A DNA stretch of 64,000 nucleotides from Melampsora larici-populina 98AG31 (lineage: Eukaryota; Basidiomycota; Pucciniomycetes; Pucciniales; Melampsoraceae): contig NW_006768799.1 in the NCBI RefSeq assembly GCF_000204055.1, positions 569,040 through 633,039 of the forward strand, written 5' to 3'. The stretch's first letter is position 1, and each line of letters opens with the position of its first letter. The position numbers and the translations under genes were made by a program. A model generated the notes under the pieces. It did not search any database, was not told the DNA's origin, and worked only from the letters and a program-made list of their open reading frames with translations. Of this stretch, positions 58,599-64,000 are shown piece by piece.

Positions 58599-60485
58599 AT
58601 GCATTCCGAGACTGAACTCCCATCTGAATCCATACATACGATCAATTCCTCCTCCGAGGTTGATCTTGATTTTCCTTCGACTCAGACTCAACTCACTCCG
58701 GGTCAACTTCAAATCGACCCTTCAACCCTCGGTCAGGTACTTGCCGGTGCCATTCATCTTGCTCAAACTGGAGTTTCGCCTTCCCTCCCTAAGCCATCAA
58801 AACCAACCAAGAACATGCCTCGAAACCCAACCAAAGCAACCAAGCCTCGCCAATCCAAAAAAACCAAACAAAAGCAAACTTCGCCCCAAAATTCACCGCC
58901 CAAAAAGAAAGCCAAATCGAATTCAAACAAAAAAAAAACTATCAAAACAATCGAAAAAAAAGATGATGATGATGAAGAAGAGCCGAAAGTCAAGGGCAAG
59001 AGAAAGACCACCATCCAGTGGGCTCGTGATGATAACGGTGATGGAAAAAGTTCCATGTATCTACTGCTTAACTGGCTCTCCGATGACGACAACTTTCTAA
59101 GATTCAAAGACAAAGGATCGTATAAGAGAACCGTGGCTGAAGAAATCGAACAGTACTTCATCGATAATGGCATCTCCTGGAGGAATGCACATGCTATTCA
59201 ATCAAAGGTAGGTCGATGCGTTGGTTACATAGGTTGATGTCTTATTTATTTGATGTTGAACTAAGAATATGCGTTGTTTTTGGCTGGCTTCAGGTCGAAG
59301 TACTGGAAGGCCAATGGCGAAAAGCTAATGAAGTTCGTACTGGTACCGGTGGTGGAGTCTGTGACGCTGCTTTGGAACTAAAAAGGAAACATGAATGGAA
59401 TGATGATAGCCCTGAGTGGGTCCGTGAAAAATTGGTGGCTTTTGGTAAATGTCTTCTCACTCATCTTACTTTGCTTTCCTACGCTCATTATGTTTCTCTT
59501 TTGTTTTGATACACAAATCGATTTAATGTCCTCATTATTACTCAACATCGTAGGGCCTATCTTGAAAGAATGCAAGTACTACTTCGAGCTCGAGCCAATA
59601 TTCGCGTCACGACACGCCAACACTCGACTTGCCGTTGCACACAACATAGCTCCCGAGACTGAAGATGAAGATGATTCACGTAATCCGTTAGAACATTCAC
59701 CGAACTCGAATTTAGCATATCAAGATGTTGAAGATGATTCACAGCGCAACCCTTTAGAACACTCGCTCAACTCGAACACGGCTCATGATGAAGATGTTCA
59801 CATTGAATCAGATGATTTGATGGACAAACTTGGTGAAATGTTTGATGTTGACAAACATCAAACATCTCGCAGCCCTTCGGTTGCTTTGACGCAAACACAA
59901 TTTCGAGGCGCCACTACCAGCTCGACACCACTCAAAAGAACTGCCTCCAAAAATTCTTTACAATCCACGGTCGATTCAAGTTATCCAAAGCGTTACAAGA
60001 AGGGTTCTGCTTCGAAGATTCAGGATCTAGTCGTATCTCAAAAGCTTAGTCGTGGTGGGCGGAGGTCAGTCTCAGTCGACCCTAACAATCACATCAAGGA
60101 GGAAGATATAATTTCAAGACATGAAGTGAAGATCGATCGAATATGCAACATGGCTGATAACCTAGCCAACATGTTCCCCCAAGCACCGAAACCTGTCTTA
60201 GACGAAAATCAAGAGAAGCAAAAAGCGAAAATTGAACTCGAAACAGCTGAGGTGATGCTGAAGGGAGAAAAGAAGAAACTCGATTTATATGACTTTGATC
60301 TGAATGTCAAGCGTGATCATCACGAGCTTGACATGGAAGCAAAACGGGCCGAATTAGAACATCAAAAGACTGCTCGACACGCTCAATTAATCAGCATGTT
60401 AATGAAAGAAAACAATTTAACACTTCATGAGGCGGTTAGTGCTGCTCATAGCGCAGCAGGGATTGTTCATCAAGAGAAAATGTAG
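58599..60485 (+). CDS. Harbinger accessory Myb/SANT-like DNA-binding protein
   Basis: Exons 58599-59207, 59294-59444 and 59554-60485 join in frame (563 aa). After a Ser/Thr-rich start comes a Lys/Pro-rich basic region (about 65-130), probably a nuclear signal. A trihelix/SANT-like segment follows (about 145-255) with W-L-S-D-D-D-N-F...W-R-N-A-H-A-I-Q-S-K-V and W-R-K-A-N-E-V. The C-terminus (about 465-550) is a charged coiled coil. In Harbinger elements this protein binds the transposase, brings it into the nucleus and onto the ends. The start is the first ATG after the terminal repeat; an upstream frame through the terminal repeat is not needed. Confidence 0.82.
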
Positions 60486-61139
60486 ATGAATGTTTACATA
60501 GTGAGTTTTTTCTTTAATGTATCGCAATGATGAAGTCATAGGCTAATAAATCTCTTTGTAGCCAATTTGAATTGGCCCAATCCGATCTAAATGAATATAA
60601 ATTAAAATATGATAGGGATTTTCTTAAGTTGATAATCATTAAAAAAAGAGAAATGTTTGTATTTTGATATTAATCGAAAAAAAAATGTGCTAGAAGAAGA
60701 AATGTTCAAATGGCCTAGATCAAATTACTTAAAAAGTCTCCTCACCTTAAAAGTTGTGTTCTTGTTCTAATTACTTAAAAAGTCTCCTCACCTTAAAAGT
60801 TGTGTTCTTGTTCTTGAATTGTTCAGTGAAAGGAAATGCTTTCAAAAAGCTGTTTGCGAAATGATCTTTTGTAAAAGGCTTTCAAATTGCAATGTGATAG
60901 TCTGGTTTCTCTCAAACTATTAAAAAGTGCCCATTCGGTCAATTTCTACTAAAGTCGTTATTTTAATTGCCCATTTATATATATATACACAATCCAAAAC
61001 TGGGAAAGAAAGATCACTCCAAAGTTTGTTCAAACCATGGAACGATCTCATCAACACACAAGAACATATTTATTTTGGAAAAAATTTTCAACACACAAGA
61101 ACATATAAATTTTGGAAACATATAAATTTTGGAAAACAT
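60486..61139. other. Intergenic spacer inside the Harbinger element
   Basis: Convergent gene ends. A 46-bp direct tandem duplication lies at 60723-60814 (AATTACTTAAAAAGTCTCCT...). Short repeats of AACACACAAGAACATAT occur at 61052-61106. Confidence 0.7.
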
Positions 61140-62816
61140 TTATTGGTTTTGATGGTTAGAAACGAAATCTGCAAACAGCTGTTTTCGTCTTTCTTCGTTA
61201 CGGTCAGCGGATAATACATAACTTTCATCTTCAAAATGAGGAGGATTTGCCGGTCCCTGGCGGACTCTTGGTTGAACAACATGTGCATCATCAATCGATC
61301 CCAAAACCCCTGACCATGGTTCGAAGTTGTCAATAAGAAAGTTGTGTAAAATTATACACGCCTGAATCCACTGATTCGCTCGCAGAGCCGAAGCTGCGTC
61401 TTTCACGACCAGGCGAAGTTCTTTCAAAGATTGGAATCGCCCTTTCAACATGCCATTGCAGTGTTCAATGATGACTCGAATGTTGCTGATTGCTCTGTTA
61501 AAGGCGTCTTCCAAAGCTCCTAAATTATGACCCCTGACGCGCTTGATACATGGTACGATGATATCAGAGACAGTGTACCCCGAGTCAGCTAATAGATATT
61601 CGCCAGGGGAAAAGAATTTCCCCGGATCTTTAAATAGCTACGATGTGCAGATGGAAAGCTGTTAGTTTATTTACTTGAATAAGGAAATTGAAGTATAAAA
61701 GAAAAACAAACTTGTGAAGAGCGAAAAACCCGCTGGTCGTGGACACTTCCACACCAGCCTAATTCGTAGTAGGTAATTCTACGATTTACGTCACACACCA
61801 ACATGGCGTTGTAGGCGTAAAAACACTTGCGAGTCCAATAATCTTCCGGGTTAGCCCGGGGTGCGTTTGATAACGGGATCAGAGTTCCATCGATAAAACC
61901 GACGCAGTCTTTGAAAAAACACCGGGATGCAGCTTCTTGCTTGAGCTTTGAACGAGCTGCTCGTGACGGCCACCGAACATAAGTTCTTTCGAGATCCAGT
62001 ACAGCCAGGACAAAACGTCTGGTCCAGTTGTAAATGCTACCCTCTGTGATAGAATAGACATACATACATCATCAGTTTATAATTAACAATCCTGGATAAA
62101 GATAAATCACCTTACTTACCTGAACAATTAAACAATCTAGCCAAATGAAAGTGGTCTCCACCGTTGCCCGAAGTCCCTAAGTTTGCAAGTCCCACAAGTG
62201 CCTGCCACCAAACTGGAACTTGGTTGATGTTTGAGTTGTTATGAAACACCGGGTTATCTTCAATCGACTCGACCAGCTTGTCAAAAGAGGCTTTGGACAT
62301 TCGCGCCTGAAACAAATACTCAGCTACAGCTTTGTAACGGTGAATCAGAGACCTGGCAGTGCGGCTTACCAGCTTTATAAAGCCATCACCACCCTCCAAG
62401 ACCATCTGGTGAAACCAAGCGTTTCGAAGTTCCATTCGACCACGTGAGTTCCGATTAACTACATATCGATGTTGGTTGATGATGTTCAAAGCTTCGTCAA
62501 GCAATTCGATATCGGCAATAGCTTTTGCTTGATTTCGAGCGCCAATGAGTATCACATGATGCGTTTTTGTAAATACCGTGATGAACTCTGTGAATCCGAC
62601 TAGAAAGAGCCATGCAGCCTTTTGTCGATCCTCGTTTGATATCGCTAGTCGAAAGATGTTAAGCGTTTGAAGCATACGGAGGAGAAACTGTACCGCACCG
62701 AGATCGAAATCTAGTGAAGCCAGGATTCCACGTCGGTTTTGAGCTAGAGTTTTTCGTGCATGTCGTTCCGCTTGGATGTATCGTCTGAGTAGTTGTTTAC
62801 GAGCAAAGCGAGGCAT
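61140..62816 (-). CDS. PIF/Harbinger DDE transposase (HARBI1-like)
   Basis: Exons 62816-62120, 62043-61712 and 61637-61140 join in frame (508 aa). The N-terminal helical region (about 165-260) includes a helix-turn-helix-like segment before G-S-I-Y-N-W-T-R-R-F. The DDE_Tnp_4 domain has D in G-F-I-D-G-T (about 285), D in L-L-A-D-S-G-Y (about 360) and E in I-I-E-H-C-N-G-M-L-K-G-R-F (about 398). It ends with the family pattern I-I-L-H-N-F-L-I-D. All catalytic residues are present and there is no break. It should cut at 3-bp TWA-type targets together with the Myb-like partner. Confidence 0.9.
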
Positions 62817-63112
62817 AGGTGGAGGTGATGTGAACTAGGGAGTGAAGTACTGGAACTGGATGTGAATTAGGAGATGAGTTGGGTAGATGAGCTTGTGCGG
62901 TGAGAGGACCGGTCGGGACCAAAAGAAAATGAAATCGAAGTTGAGGTGAGGTAGGGTGAGGTGAAGAATTGGGTAATCGGGGATTCAAAGTAGAGAAAAA
63001 CTGAGAACGTTCTCCCAGTTTCCCAGTTTCACAATTACAGCCAAAATCGAAAACTGGGAAACTGGGAAAAAACGGGAAAAAACTCCCAGTTTCTACTTTG
63101 TATCCCCTATAT

Positions 63113-63182
63113 CTCAAAACAATCTCAAAAAAATCTCAAAACAATCTCAAAACAATGTCAGTTCAATCTCAATCCAATCTCA
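63113..63182 (+). repeat. (CAATCTCAAAA)n short tandem repeat
   Basis: About six imperfect 11-bp units directly right of the Harbinger element, drifting to CAATCTCAATC. Confidence 0.8.
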
Positions 63183-63671
63183 ATTTTTGGCCTAGAGGAG
63201 CAGACAAACAGTCTTCCAAAATGAACTGAAATAAAATTTAGTTGCATGTCCACACATGAAGGTCTCAGAATTTTTGGAAGGTATGAGTGATTTTCAGATG
63301 AGCCACAACCAAATATCCTTCTAAGCCCCTTCCAAAAACTTCTCCTATAAAGCAGAAGGTGACAGCTCTTGATTATATAGATATGTTGGGATTCTTTGTT
63401 GGGAAGGAGGTTTCATAATCATAGATATAACTATCATATCAAGAAATGAAAATAGGAAAAGGGACAAGATGGGTGATAAAGTGGTTGTTTTGGTTTGTGA
63501 TATCAATACATTGGTTTGTTATATATATACATTTTTCACTTGAATGGACAATAATTCATTCAATTCATATCATTTACTATGTTGGGCTTTTCATCTTATT
63601 TGTACATAGGTTTTTGATATGTACTTTTGTTTTGGGAAAGTGTATTTTTTACTTTGAACTATAGTAGTTTT
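63183..63671. other. Non-coding
   Basis: No feature recognised. The frame at 63446-63664 is hydrophobic AT-rich noise. Confidence 0.4.
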
Positions 63672-63795
63672 NNNNNNNNNNNNNNNNNNNNNNNNNNNNN
63701 NNNNNNNNNNNNNNNNNNNNNNNNNNNNNNNNNNNNNNNNNNNNNNNNNNNNNNNNNNNNNNNNNNNNNNNNNNNNNNNNNNNNNNNNNNNNNNN
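63672..63795. other. Assembly gap (124 N)
   Basis: Run of N next to a palindromic repeat, which may have caused the gap. Confidence 0.99.
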
Positions 63796-63859
63796 CTTTA
63801 ATGACTTCTTCAGGAAATACCTGGTTATCAATACAATTTGGTCAAAAACCCAAATCCAG

Positions 63860-63991
63860 AACTTGGGTGGTATATATACACCCCCCACAAGTCGCGACTT
63901 GTGGAGGTGTGTATAATCTAACACTAGAGTGGTATCTACACACCCCTGCAGGTTGCGACTTGTGGGGGAGTGTATACATACCACTCAAGTT
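63860..63991. repeat. Nested palindromic element
   Basis: The outer arms (AACTTGGGTGGTATATATAC and the complement of GTATACATACCACTCAAGTT) enclose two inner hairpins centred on CAAGTCGCGACTTG and on CCTGCAGG. Each half is itself an inverted repeat. It looks like a foldback or terminal-repeat-only miniature element. Confidence 0.65.
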
Positions 63992-64000
63992 CCCACACTC

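Larger units (their letters stand above)
58374..63107. mobile_element. Complete PIF/Harbinger transposon (4.7 kb)
   Basis: Perfect 34-bp inverted ends start GGGGATACAAAGTAGAAACT. Possible 3-bp duplication TAT if the two outer TA/TA bases belong to the ends (58369-58371 and 63110-63112). Subterminal regions repeat CCCAGTTTC several times and form a perfect hairpin at the left end (58402-58456). It holds the two genes expected of the superfamily, a Myb/SANT-like protein (+) and a DDE transposase (-), in convergent order and both open. Confidence 0.9.

Noticed and set aside
58599..59100. Longer frame starting at 58432 through the terminal hairpin as the true start of the Myb-like protein
   Set aside because: It translates the transposon's subterminal repeats in a different frame from the SANT-like exon.
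63446..63664. Hydrophobic 72-codon frame
   Set aside because: AT-rich noise next to a gap, no supporting features.

Overview
The window is eukaryotic and fungal. Genes carry short introns with GT(A/G)AG(T)-like donors, and every model I joined keeps the reading frame. The AT-rich sequence, heavy transposon load, several cysteine-rich or lineage-specific secreted proteins and basidiomycete-type transposases fit a rust fungus (Pucciniales, perhaps Melampsora-like). The order and genus are inference, because no rRNA or barcode locus is present.

Layout: 1-523, 3' end of a gene; 1306-1889, a Harbinger-type MITE; 2417-3758, a secreted Gly/Pro-rich protein (-); 5747-6550, a small cysteine-rich secreted protein (+); 6934-9682, the left arm (L) of a 2.7-kb inverted repeat; 9683-12220, decayed sequence; 12221-14207, a divergent NRAMP metal transporter (-); 15945-16875, a protein kinase (-); 21678-26855, a 14-exon gene for a disordered protein (+); 27045-29066, a ~330-bp tandem array holding a hAT-like element; 30451-34022, a complete Tc1/mariner-type transposon; 36917-51585, a cluster of four related secreted-protein loci (two intact, two pseudogenes) interleaved with a GDSL esterase, an alpha/beta hydrolase and a pyroglutamyl peptidase; 52214-54586, broken copia and gypsy elements; 54587-58373, the right arm (R) of the inverted repeat, split by two solo LTRs; 58374-63107, a complete two-gene PIF/Harbinger transposon; then simple repeats, an assembly gap and a palindromic element.

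The most interesting item is the secreted family at 36917-51585. Each copy has an aligned signal peptide ending near S-[LI]-Q-M, an LxLxL (EAR-like) motif, repeats of W-[LI]-x-L-G, and, in intact copies, a ~370-residue C-terminal domain I do not recognise. The motifs suggest an effector family that could bind plant TOPLESS-type corepressors; that is a hypothesis. The second is the NRAMP, whose metal-selecting Met-Pro-His segment reads Asn-Pro-Pro.

The transposons can be ordered in time. The L and R arms share one MITE, so that insertion predates the duplication. The solo LTRs occur only in R, and an internal 465-bp tandem duplication only in L, so they came later. Exon coordinates were worked out by eye from splice signals and phase; a few junctions are marked uncertain.
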